Counted from the stretch's first letter, positions 1 to 6,317 are shown. The stretch is 6,936 bases of DNA from Bog-950 sp964493695 (GCA_964493695.1 CAZBPG010000145.1:1-6936); one strand, 5' to 3'. A program made the numbers and translations. The notes: a model not told the origin generated them from the sequence alone.

Positions 1-81
1 TGGCTCATTGGTTTGGCGCGTATGCCTCTATGGGGTAGTGTGAATCTCTATCATTCTCACCCGATTAACGACTGAACCGAA
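1..81. repeat. 81-bp direct repeat, copy 1
   Basis: These 81 bases recur without any difference at 330-410, giving a period of 329 bp. The repeat may continue upstream, because the window begins inside or exactly at its first base. It contains a weak inverted repeat (GTGAAT and ATTCTCAC, about 40-60). Reading forward it can be translated up to a TGA, but the peptide is short and unrecognised, so I treat the repeat as non-coding. No tRNA, attC or IS-end signature was recognised. Confidence 0.9.
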
Positions 82-117
82 AATAGTTGTTTAATGCGGG
101 CTGAAGCCCGCTATTTT
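80..117. repeat. GC-rich hairpin with outer AAAATAG/CTATTTT arms
   Basis: The core GCGGGC-TGAA-GCCCGC (96-111) forms a 6-bp GC stem with a four-base loop. AAAATAG (80-86) and CTATTTT (111-117) form an outer inverted repeat, interrupted on the left by about nine bases. It looks like a decayed copy of a longer perfect hairpin. On the plus strand it is followed by a T-rich stretch, so it could act as a weak terminator, but no gene points into it from the left within the window. A role as a dispersed intergenic repeat is equally possible. Confidence 0.55.
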
Positions 118-157
118 GTACCGGCAACTTGAGTTACTTATACATATTATCCGGTTT

Positions 158-188
158 TGAATCCGTAGGATTCATAGATTGGTAGAAA
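158..188 (+). repeat. GTA-loop hairpin element A (REP-like)
   Basis: TGAATCC-GTA-GGATTCA (158-174) is a perfect 7-bp stem with a GTA loop. It is followed by a tail containing TTGGTAGAAA (179-188). The same plan (stem, GTA loop, TTGGTAGNAA tail) is seen in reverse orientation at 271-301, although the stem sequence differs. A conserved loop and tail with compensating stem changes indicate a structured repeat family rather than chance. Calling it REP-like is inference. Confidence 0.6.
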
Positions 189-208
189 CGAAAAACAGCC
201 ATAAAAGC

Positions 209-250
209 GACCACGTAGTGGTCGAACAAATGTTTGACCACTACGTGGCC
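209..250. repeat. Nested inverted repeat with two GTA/TAC hairpins
   Basis: Arms CCACGTAGTGGTC (211-223) and GACCACTACGTGG (236-248) are perfect 13-bp complements. The stem extends inward through a G-T wobble and four more pairs to a tiny AA-centred loop (229-230), and outward, after one mismatch, through a G-C pair (209/250). Each arm is also a small hairpin in its own right (GACCAC-GTA-GTGGTC at 209-223). The whole can therefore fold as one long stem-loop or as two tandem hairpins facing each other. It matches the GTA-loop design of the neighbouring elements. Confidence 0.75.
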
Positions 251-270
251 AAGGTGGGGTGTTTATTTGA

Positions 271-301
271 TTACTACCAAGCTGTTATCCCTACGGGATA
301 A
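271..301 (-). repeat. GTA-loop hairpin element C (REP-like, inverted)
   Basis: TTATCCC-TAC-GGGATAA (285-301) is a perfect 7-bp stem, which reads with a GTA loop on the minus strand. On that strand it is followed by CAGCTTGGTAGTAA (284-271). This shares TTGGTAGNAA with element A at 158-188 but points the opposite way. A and C therefore face each other around the central inverted repeat at 209-250, like a paired palindromic-repeat cluster. Confidence 0.6.
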
Positions 302-329
302 ATGCAAACCTCACACCCGGCAGATAGAA

Positions 330-410
330 TGGCTCATTGGTTTGGCGCGTATGCCTCTATGGGGTAGTGTGAATCTCTATCATTCTCACCCGATTAACGA
401 CTGAACCGAA
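330..410. repeat. 81-bp direct repeat, copy 2
   Basis: This is an exact copy of positions 1-81. The sequences after the two copies differ at once (AATAG against GTTAGG), so 410 is the true right-hand border of the repeat. Zero differences over 81 bp implies a very recent duplication, an actively homogenised or mobile repeat, or functional constraint. Confidence 0.9.
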
Positions 411-498
411 GTTAGGGGGAAATTAGGGGAAACAAACTACCTGATGTCCTGATTTACCAATTTCCTGTTGCCCTGCTGTCCTAATGCCCTAATTCCCT
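411..498. repeat. Purine/pyrimidine-biased degenerate repeat tract
   Basis: Positions 412-432 hold two TTAGGGG-type units separated by AAA. Positions 440-498 hold about seven degenerate 7-9-bp units starting with CC (CCTGATGT, CCTGATTTA, CCTGTTG, CCCTGCTGT, CCTAATGC, CCTAATTC). GGGAAATTAGGG (417-428) and CCCTAATTCCC (487-497) are complementary apart from one bulged A, so the tract could form a long-looped stem. It begins 12 bases beyond the stop of the minus-strand gene ending at 510 and would lie in that gene's 3' untranslated region. It has no classic terminator U-tract. Confidence 0.5.
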
Positions 499-509
499 CC
501 ACCGGTTTA

Positions 510-2387
510 TTAATGCACCACCAGTTTAGCAGCAAAGCAGTTATTGCCCCTACGAAGTTGCACGGCATATACGCCCGGGTTTAAATCTTTTACATCCATC
601 ACCGCACTTGTTGCCCGGGCCGGGAAGATGCCCTGCAGGCGAAGCTTACCGTATAAATCGTAAACACGAATATCATAGTCCTCCGCTGAAGTATAATTTA
701 TTTCTACCGTTACGGTAGTGTTAGCCGGGTTAGGATAAACCCTTATAGAAGGCCGGCCATTACCGCCTCCTCCGTTGTACGGATAAAAAGTCTGCACCCC
801 GCTGTAAAAATCGCCAATAGCCGTATGCGCTTTAAGGCGGTAAAAGTAAGGCGGGTTTTGGGTAAGGGCAATAGTAGCCGACAGGTTATGGGGCAGGGTA
901 TCGTTAATACTGTCCGGTGTGGCGGCAACTATACTGTCGAAGCCGCCCGTATAGGTGCCGTATTCAAAAGTAAAAGTGGCGGGCAAACTGAAATTATCAA
1001 TGCGGCCGTTAAGCGTAGCCGAAACGGGAGAGGTAACCGTGGCCGGTGTGGCCTCGAGGTTGGTAAAAAGGCCGAGGGCAAAGGAAATGGTGCTGCCTAC
1101 AAAATCGCCAGCACTGGTATGCGCTTTAATGCGGTAATGATACTGGGTAAGCGGCAGCAGGCCGGTTACCTCAGCCGATATGGTGTGCGTTTGGGTATCG
1201 TTAACGGCAGCCGGTGTGGCTACCACAGAGCGGCTGAAATTAGTACCGGTGTCGTATTCGAAAGTAAGGGTAGCCGGTAACCGGCAACCGGTAATGCTAC
1301 CGTTAAAGGTAGCGGTGTTGCTGCCCGCGTTGGTAAGCGGCAGGGTTTCAATACCCGACACTACAGTGCCTAAAGTAAAGGCCATTAACTTACCCATATA
1401 AACGTTGCTGCCGTTGCCTTTTAACCGGTAGTAATAAGTAACATAAGGCTGAAGGCCCTGTAAACCGAGGGTAACCTCATGCGGCAGGGTATCGCTCACC
1501 ACTGCGGGGCTGGCGGCTATGGTGGTGCCCAGTGCCTGGGTAGTGCCGTACTCAAAATACAAATTGGTGGTACCGGGCAGTTTATCTACCCGGCCGGTTA
1601 AAGTGGCACCGGTGGCAGTAAGGTCGGTTACCCAGCCTGTTTCAAAAGTATAGTCGGGCTTGCGGGTATAAAAACTTCCCCGCTCGCTAATGGCCGCACC
1701 GGCCAGTGTGGTTGCCCGTATGCGGTAGTAATAGGTAGTGTCGGGTATTAACGGAGCAAAGTAGGTGCTGTACTCAAAAACAGCCAGGGTATCGCTGAGT
1801 GCCTGTGCCGGATACGCACCGCCATAGGTATTGGTAAAATTAGAATCGGCCGCATAAAAAACGGTGTAGGCACCCGGATGGCCGTGGGTGTTAACCCCGG
1901 CATAAATAATAGCGGTAACCGAATCGGTCATGGTAGCCCCCACTAACTGCACTTCGGGCAAAGCCGATTCGGTATAGAACCATACCCGGCCATTGTTACC
2001 GCCCACCACCCCCTGAGTGGCATTGTAAAAAACCACGGTATTCAGGCGCTGGTCTTCATCGCAGTCGGGCAGCAATTGCGGCACCCAGTTAAGGCCGGCA
2101 TCAACGGTTTTGAGTAAAGTGGCGCTGTCGCCCGCTATGTAACCTGTTTTTGAATCGGTGAACGTAATATCATTTAAGCCCCCACCGTCTTCATCAACGA
2201 TGGTAGCCCAATTTTGTCCCCCGTCTGTTGTTTTAAAAATGGTACGGATAGAATCGCGCAGGCCGCCCACAATATAGCCGGTGGTGGCGTTGGCAAAGGC
2301 AATGGCGTTAAGGTTTCTGTCGGGCACCGGTGCCGGTACCGGTGTCCAGGTGCTGCCTCCGTTGGTGGTTCTTAAGCACCGTAGCAC
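510..2387 (-). CDS. 3' fragment: last blades, Fn3-like repeats, T9SS tail
   Basis: The longest ATG-started frame gives 625 residues, but the first six (MLRCLR) are an out-of-frame artefact; the real sequence resumes at residue 7. Asp boxes KTTDGGQNW (52-60) and KTVDAGLNW (93-101) end the propeller. Four sandwich repeats of about 95 residues follow, at about 145-240, 244-338, 346-438 and 444-536. They carry shared marks: FEYGT or FEYDT in the last three, VNDTLPH-like turns, and YYYRLKA-like strands. This resembles fibronectin type III-like repeats of secreted Bacteroidota proteins. A Gly-rich hinge (539-545) leads to the sorting domain with YPNPANTT (551-558), VYDLYGKL and GVYAVQL, typical of T9SS type A tails (TIGR04183 family). 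This piece has no signal peptide, so on its own it should stay in the cytoplasm. Confidence 0.8.
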   Translation of the reverse strand: MLRCLRTTNGGSTWTPVPAPVPDRNLNAIAFANATTGYIVGGLRDSIRTIFKTTDGGQNWATIVDEDGGGLNDITFTDSKTGYIAGDSATLLKTVDAGLNWVPQLLPDCDEDQRLNTVVFYNATQGVVGGNNGRVWFYTESALPEVQLVGATMTDSVTAIIYAGVNTHGHPGAYTVFYAADSNFTNTYGGAYPAQALSDTLAVFEYSTYFAPLIPDTTYYYRIRATTLAGAAISERGSFYTRKPDYTFETGWVTDLTATGATLTGRVDKLPGTTNLYFEYGTTQALGTTIAASPAVVSDTLPHEVTLGLQGLQPYVTYYYRLKGNGSNVYMGKLMAFTLGTVVSGIETLPLTNAGSNTATFNGSITGCRLPATLTFEYDTGTNFSRSVVATPAAVNDTQTHTISAEVTGLLPLTQYHYRIKAHTSAGDFVGSTISFALGLFTNLEATPATVTSPVSATLNGRIDNFSLPATFTFEYGTYTGGFDSIVAATPDSINDTLPHNLSATIALTQNPPYFYRLKAHTAIGDFYSGVQTFYPYNGGGGNGRPSIRVYPNPANTTVTVEINYTSAEDYDIRVYDLYGKLRLQGIFPARATSAVMDVKDLNPGVYAVQLRRGNNCFAAKLVVH

Positions 2388-3216
2388 TGTCGCCTACGGC
2401 ATAACCGGTTAAACTGTTTGCAAAAGAAATATCGTTCAGCATACCACCGGCAGCATCCATCACCACTGCCCAGCTGGCACCTCTGTTGTGGGTGCGCAGA
2501 ATAGTGCGGTGGTTTATATCTCCGCCTGCAATAAAACCGGTATCGGTGTTAAGAAAAGTAACGGCATTAAAATCTCTTTGTACCGGTGCCGTTACCGGTG
2601 TCCATGCCGTTCCACCGTTAACGGTAGCCAGTATAACTCCGCTATCCCCCACCGCAAAGCCTGTTAGGCTATCGGTAAAGAATATAGATTTTAACCAGGG
2701 ACCGGGCTGGTCTAACATCACTGTCCAGTTGTTTCCGCCATCAACCGTTTTTAAAACGGATTGCACAGAATCGTTCGACCGGTTGCCACCGGCTGCATAA
2801 TACGTAAGCCCACCGGCATAAACTATTTTATTCCAATCGCGGTTAACCGGGTATATGGCGTTACCCCAGTGCAACCCTCCATCATCAGTTCGTATTATCC
2901 GCCCACCGTAGCCTGCTCCAAGGCCATTTATGGGATTACTAAAAGCAATTGACTTGTTCCACGGTGCTAAACCATCATGTTCATTTTCCACCCAAGACAG
3001 CCCATAGTCTGAAGACAAAAACATTATTTGAACCGAATCATTTGATTCACTTCCTCCCCCTATGGCAATATGCCCCTGTATGGGAATAGCCACGGTGTTA
3101 ATATCAAAACTAGCAGTAGGGTTGTAACTATACCATTGCTGTGCACTAACAAAATCTGCTATTGTGCAACACATCACCATAAAGATAAACCGGAAGCCGT
3201 GTTTCAATTTACTCAT
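2308..3216 (-). CDS. 5' fragment: signal peptide and first propeller blades
   Basis: If translated as it stands, this is a 302-residue product of which only residues 1-282 are genuine; the last 20 are out of frame. Residues 1-25 form a signal peptide with a positively charged start (MSKLKHGFR), a hydrophobic core and a likely cleavage VSA|QQ. Asp boxes lie at 68-75 (SSDYGLSW), 109-117, 156-164, 197-205 and 241-249. The fifth (RTHNRGASW) has lost a canonical glycine. Each box is followed by strands ending in GFAVGDS- or GFIAGGD-type turns, as in YCF48/sortilin-type propellers. Without the downstream half it would lack the T9SS tail, so it could enter the periplasm but should not reach the surface. 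The start is supported by the signal peptide and by the matching start of the paralog. No Shine-Dalgarno is visible, which is usual in Bacteroidota. Confidence 0.8.
   Translation of the reverse strand: MSKLKHGFRFIFMVMCCTIADFVSAQQWYSYNPTASFDINTVAIPIQGHIAIGGGSESNDSVQIMFLSSDYGLSWVENEHDGLAPWNKSIAFSNPINGLGAGYGGRIIRTDDGGLHWGNAIYPVNRDWNKIVYAGGLTYYAAGGNRSNDSVQSVLKTVDGGNNWTVMLDQPGPWLKSIFFTDSLTGFAVGDSGVILATVNGGTAWTPVTAPVQRDFNAVTFLNTDTGFIAGGDINHRTILRTHNRGASWAVVMDAAGGMLNDISFANSLTGYAVGDSATVLKNHQRRQHLDTGTGTGARQKP
2532..2721 (-). repeat. Paralog patch, ~96% identical to 5559-5748
   Basis: By eye, 190 bases align without gaps to 5559-5748 with 8 mismatches, including a perfect run of 59 bases at the 2721 end. 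Flanking parts of the two genes are clearly less alike, for example about 90% across 2371-2475 and lower towards the N-termini. The patch covers Asp-box blades three to five. Confidence 0.75.
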
Positions 3217-3282
3217 CTTTGATTCGGTTATTACGTTCTATATAAAACAATTCTGTTACTTGAAAGGGAAATGAACCGGAGG

Positions 3283-6234
3283 TTACTTTTCGATAATTAT
3301 TTTTTTGCAGTATAAATGTTGCTCAGACATAAAGCGAAGCATATAAAATCCTGCGGTTACATCGCTTAAGTCTATTTGCAATCGCCTGTTTCCCGTTGTC
3401 ACCTTAATTTCTTTTACCAGCCGCCCTTGCAAGTCAAACAACTGAATTGCGTTATTGTTTCCTGCCGGTTGCTGTGTTTCAATAAGCAAAATATTTTTTG
3501 CAGGATTCGGATACACTTTAATACCATCATCCTGCACCGAAGGAATGTAATTGTAGCTGTCTATTACATTAATGCGGAAACCATCGAAGCTCAGTTTGTC
3601 TAACAGCAATCTCGAATCGCCCTTTACATCCCGCTGACAAGGCACTATCTCCATTGCTGCGCTGTCGGGAACGGAAAGGGTATCATAATAATAAAGTATC
3701 ATTTCAAAAGGAGTAAGCACCGCTACCGTATCAGCAGATGTCATATAGCCGCCACCTATCCGCTGCCCTGCCTTAAACAGGCTGAGCTGAATGGTCATAG
3801 TATCGCCATTTACCGGAAAGTAAGCATAGTAGCCGTTTAATACATCGTGCTTACCGGCTATGGCAAACCCCGGTTCGTATGAAAAATTATGTGAGCCATG
3901 CCCCATGCGCGTATTCAAAAGCGACCCATCAAAAGCATAGGCCTGAATCTGGCAGGCATAGTCGTCAGGTGTCTGAAACAAAGTGCGGGTTACATGAGGG
4001 GGGGCAATACCCTGGCTAAAACTGCCGGGCAAATATTTCCAGTATTCCCAATCCAGCAGTTCTAAAAAACTATAGGCATACCAGTCATCGAAACTGCCGT
4101 TTTCAACTGCGGGTGCGGCAGCCGGCTGAAACGAGATATCATCTACCGCTAAATAATTAGCGGAATTATACGAAGGGTTTTGAGTCTGCATGTCTAACGA
4201 AAGAAAAGCGAGCACCAAACTATCGGGCGTTATACCCGAAGAATAATTTACCGGAAACGACATACGCTGGTACTGCCCACCGGAGTTGCCTGACAATTTA
4301 ATGTTTTGGAAAGCGACCGTAGTGTTGGCGGTATAAAGCCTAAGCCATACCAGTGCGCTGTCGCCCGGGGCATTGTTAAAGTTGGCGTAAAAAATTAAAG
4401 AATCGGGACGGTAATGAAAGGGCTGCGCATCAATAAAATCAATGCCGCTAGAGCCTTGCGCTGTAGCTGTAAACCGGCAATTTGCCAAAACATTTTGGTA
4501 AGATAACTTAGGTGCATACCCACCGGTGCGGCCCGGTACCTGCTCATAATCCTGCCCAACAACACTCCAGCCCGAAGGCAACTGCACGGTGGTGTTTTGC
4601 CACCGGTTAAAATCCCAGTTGGGTATTTCGGGCACACCGGTATATAATTTGCGTGTGTTGCCATAGTAAACATTGCTGCCTGCTGTAACTTTTATGCGGT
4701 AGAAATAAAACCCCGTATCCGGTGATAAACCACCCGCTATAGCCACAGGATAATCGGGAAAGGTATCGTTTAAAGCTACTGTGCCAGCTGTCACCTCATT
4801 ACCAAAAGCGGTTGTGGTACCGTATTCAAAACTAACCGGTACCGGTGTGGCAAAATAAAATCCGCTGATACTTCCGTGTAAAACAGCCGAAGTATCGGTT
4901 ACGGCTGTGGCTGAATCGGTTTCAAAAACGTTATTTCCAAAACCGCCTGCAGTAAAAAATGTTCGGGTTGTTCCGTAGTAGGTATAAGAACCTGCCATTC
5001 CCTTTAACCGGTAGTAGTAACCGGTAAGAGGCAGTAGTGTATTTGCCGAACCTGAAATCTGATACAGCATAGTATCGTTCACCTGTGCCGGAAATGCAGA
5101 TACTTCCATTGCCTGCGCAAAGGAAGGGGTGGTGTCGAATTCAAAAGATAAACTCAGGGGCAAAGCTGCACTATCCACCGTTCCGTTTAAAATAGCCGAA
5201 GTATAAGTAACTGCACTGGGCTGCTCGGTACTAAAAGTGCGGTAGGGTACCGGTAGCCGGTACACGTACAGCAAACCGGCTTGTCCGGCTACTACTCCAA
5301 AATCTTCTGCAGCAAACTTTACGGCTCTTATCTGTTCATTACCGGTAAGGTTTATATCTATTACCACAGGCACCCAGTTAGTGCCGCCATCGGTTGTTTT
5401 AAGCACCGTGGCACTGTCGCCTACGGCATAACCTGTTAAACTGTTTACAAACGAAATATCGTTCAGTATGCCACCGGTGACATCCATCACCACTACCCAG
5501 TTTACTCCTCCGTTATAAGTACGCAGAATAGTGCGGTGGGTAACATCTCCTCCCGCTATAAAACCGGTATCGGTATTGAGAAAAGTAACGGCATTAAAAT
5601 CTCTTTGCACCGGTGCCGCTACCGGTGGCCATGCTGTTCCACCGTTAACGGTAGCCAGTATAACTCCGCTATCCCCCACCGCAAAACCGGTTAGGCTATC
5701 GGTAAAGAATATAGATTTTAACCAGGGACCGGGCTGGTCTAACATCACCAACCAGTTGTCGCCTCCATCAATCGTTTTTAGAATAGTTTGCACCGAGTCG
5801 TTCGACCTGTTGCCCCCGGCTATAAGATAGGTTTGTGCATTTACGTGTAATATTTTATTAAAGTCACGGTTAATGGGGTAAGCATCGTAGCCCCAGTTAG
5901 CCCCCCCGTCATAGCTTCGCACTATCCTTCCGTTATAACCGGCACCAATACCGTCTGCTACGTTCGCAAAGGCAATTGATTTGTTCCAGTTGCCTAATCC
6001 GTCATGAGCATTCTCTGTCCAGGTCTGTCCGAAATCGTTCGACAAAAACATCACCTGTGCCGAGTCGTCCGTTTCCCATCCTCCTCCTATGGCAATATTT
6101 CCCGGCTGAGGAATAGCCACGGTATTAATATCAAAACCAGCCGTGGGGTTATAACTATACCATTGTTGAGCTGCAACCAAACCCGGCAGCATGTAACACA
6201 CAATCATCACAATAATTTGTATCATGTTTTTCAT
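3283..6234 (-). CDS. Secreted T9SS propeller protein with Fn3-like and beta-sandwich modules
   Basis: This is an intact 983-residue paralog of the gene at 510-3216. Residues 1-22 are a signal peptide (MKNMIQIIVM start, likely cleavage VAA|QQ). Residues 23-328 form a YCF48/BNR-type beta-propeller with Asp boxes at 65-72, 106-114, 153-161, 194-202, 238-246 and 279-287. Two Fn3-like sandwiches follow (about 331-429, FEFDT; 436-533, FEYGT). Two longer beta-sandwich regions begin PNWDFNRW (538) and ENGSFDDW (711), each with an LxxDxxSF-like end (VDDISF 697-702, LDKLSF 878-883). They resemble the NGDFExW-type modules (PCMD/carbohydrate-binding-like) of Bacteroidota surface proteins; that assignment is inference. 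The T9SS type A tail covers 904-983 (VYPNPAKN, LFDLQGRL, GFYMLRF). The protein is probably exported by Sec and then moved to the surface or medium by T9SS. Despite the YCF48-like fold, nothing here points to photosystem assembly; the ligand or role is unknown. Confidence 0.9.
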   Translation of the reverse strand: MKNMIQIIVMIVCYMLPGLVAAQQWYSYNPTAGFDINTVAIPQPGNIAIGGGWETDDSAQVMFLSNDFGQTWTENAHDGLGNWNKSIAFANVADGIGAGYNGRIVRSYDGGANWGYDAYPINRDFNKILHVNAQTYLIAGGNRSNDSVQTILKTIDGGDNWLVMLDQPGPWLKSIFFTDSLTGFAVGDSGVILATVNGGTAWPPVAAPVQRDFNAVTFLNTDTGFIAGGDVTHRTILRTYNGGVNWVVVMDVTGGILNDISFVNSLTGYAVGDSATVLKTTDGGTNWVPVVIDINLTGNEQIRAVKFAAEDFGVVAGQAGLLYVYRLPVPYRTFSTEQPSAVTYTSAILNGTVDSAALPLSLSFEFDTTPSFAQAMEVSAFPAQVNDTMLYQISGSANTLLPLTGYYYRLKGMAGSYTYYGTTRTFFTAGGFGNNVFETDSATAVTDTSAVLHGSISGFYFATPVPVSFEYGTTTAFGNEVTAGTVALNDTFPDYPVAIAGGLSPDTGFYFYRIKVTAGSNVYYGNTRKLYTGVPEIPNWDFNRWQNTTVQLPSGWSVVGQDYEQVPGRTGGYAPKLSYQNVLANCRFTATAQGSSGIDFIDAQPFHYRPDSLIFYANFNNAPGDSALVWLRLYTANTTVAFQNIKLSGNSGGQYQRMSFPVNYSSGITPDSLVLAFLSLDMQTQNPSYNSANYLAVDDISFQPAAAPAVENGSFDDWYAYSFLELLDWEYWKYLPGSFSQGIAPPHVTRTLFQTPDDYACQIQAYAFDGSLLNTRMGHGSHNFSYEPGFAIAGKHDVLNGYYAYFPVNGDTMTIQLSLFKAGQRIGGGYMTSADTVAVLTPFEMILYYYDTLSVPDSAAMEIVPCQRDVKGDSRLLLDKLSFDGFRINVIDSYNYIPSVQDDGIKVYPNPAKNILLIETQQPAGNNNAIQLFDLQGRLVKEIKVTTGNRRLQIDLSDVTAGFYMLRFMSEQHLYCKKIIIEK
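5559..5748 (-). repeat. Paralog patch, ~96% identical to 2532-2721
   Basis: This is the counterpart of the 2532-2721 patch at a constant offset of 3027 bp. The encoded stretch runs from the end of MLDQPGPWLKS through ATVNGGTAW to FIAGG and is nearly the same in both proteins. The differences include Thr to Pro in the box-flanking TPV/PPV and Thr to Ala two residues later. Confidence 0.75.
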
Positions 6235-6291
6235 TTTATCTCAAAAATCAAGGGAGCAAAATAATCCATTGCCAACGTCATGTGTCGGGCA

Positions 6292-6315
6292 TTTTCAACA
6301 TACCGGTGTTGAAAA
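6292..6315. terminator. 9-bp hairpin between genes, possible terminator
   Basis: TTTTCAACA (6292-6300) and TGTTGAAAA (6307-6315) are perfect complements around a six-base loop, TACCGG. The hairpin lies 2 bases past the minus-strand stop at 6318-6320, the right place to end the upstream transcript before the propeller gene starting at 6234. The stem is AT-rich and no clean U-tract follows, so intrinsic termination is uncertain. It could also be an operator or an mRNA-stabilising 3' hairpin. Confidence 0.45.
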
Positions 6316-6317
6316 CA

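Larger units (their letters stand above)
510..3216 (-). pseudogene. T9SS propeller/Fn3 protein, one-base frameshift
   Basis: Two overlapping minus-strand reading frames are halves of one gene. The first runs smoothly to Val-Leu-Lys (residue 282) inside the sixth Asp box and then turns into nonsense, ending at 2308. The second picks up in the next frame with TTNGGSTW. The paralog at 3283-6234 reads VLKTTDGGTNW without a break here. Removing one base of the TT at 2369-2370 (minus strand AAG-A-ACC-ACC) restores a 901-residue protein: signal peptide 1-25, propeller with eight Asp boxes to about 413, four Fn3-like sandwich repeats about 421-812, a Gly-rich linker about 815-821 and a T9SS type A tail 823-901. 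The shift could be a real mutation or a sequencing/assembly error. No slippery motif suggests programmed frameshifting. The gene lies 66 bp downstream of its paralog and no strong terminator separates them, so co-transcription is plausible. Confidence 0.85.

Noticed and set aside
23..290. A photosystem II assembly role implied by the YCF48-like propeller
   Set aside because: The name reflects fold similarity only. The signal peptide, Fn3-like repeats and T9SS tail point to surface or secreted location in a non-photosynthetic Bacteroidota. (The positions here are residues of the propeller proteins, not bases.)
158..303. CRISPR array or attC-like integron sites
   Set aside because: The hairpins are neither identical repeats with regular spacers nor bounded by the inverse-core/core motifs of attC sites.
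330..395. Short peptide encoded in the direct repeat (ending IND then TGA)
   Set aside because: The frame is only about 22 codons within the repeat and is not introduced by a supported start codon. Identity of the copies at every base, including flanking non-coding bases, argues for a nucleotide repeat rather than a protein.
825..1401. Plus-strand open frames opposite the Fn3-like region
   Set aside because: They lie antisense to clearly conserved repeat domains on the minus strand. Their translations are rich in Lys/Arg/Val with no recognisable motif, as expected for shadow frames.
2369..2376. Programmed ribosomal frameshift
   Set aside because: The correction needs a +1 shift at CTT-AAG-A. 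There is no slippery run, in-frame stop codon or Shine-Dalgarno-like stimulator as in prfB, and re-pairing after a slip would be poor.
2486..2952. Plus-strand open frames opposite the propeller, with a near-identical counterpart at 5531-5830
   Set aside because: The resemblance between the two plus-strand frames is fully explained by the duplicated propeller coding sequence on the other strand. There is no start signal or known domain.
4395..4673. Second minus-strand frame inside the 983-residue protein
   Set aside because: It is a different frame within a continuous, domain-rich coding sequence. No motif or ribosome-binding site supports it.
6257..6264. Possible Bacteroidota -7 promoter element (minus strand TTATTTTG) before the propeller gene
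   Set aside because: It misses the TAnnTTTG consensus by one base and no TTG/TTTG element lies about 19 bases upstream, so a promoter call is not supported.
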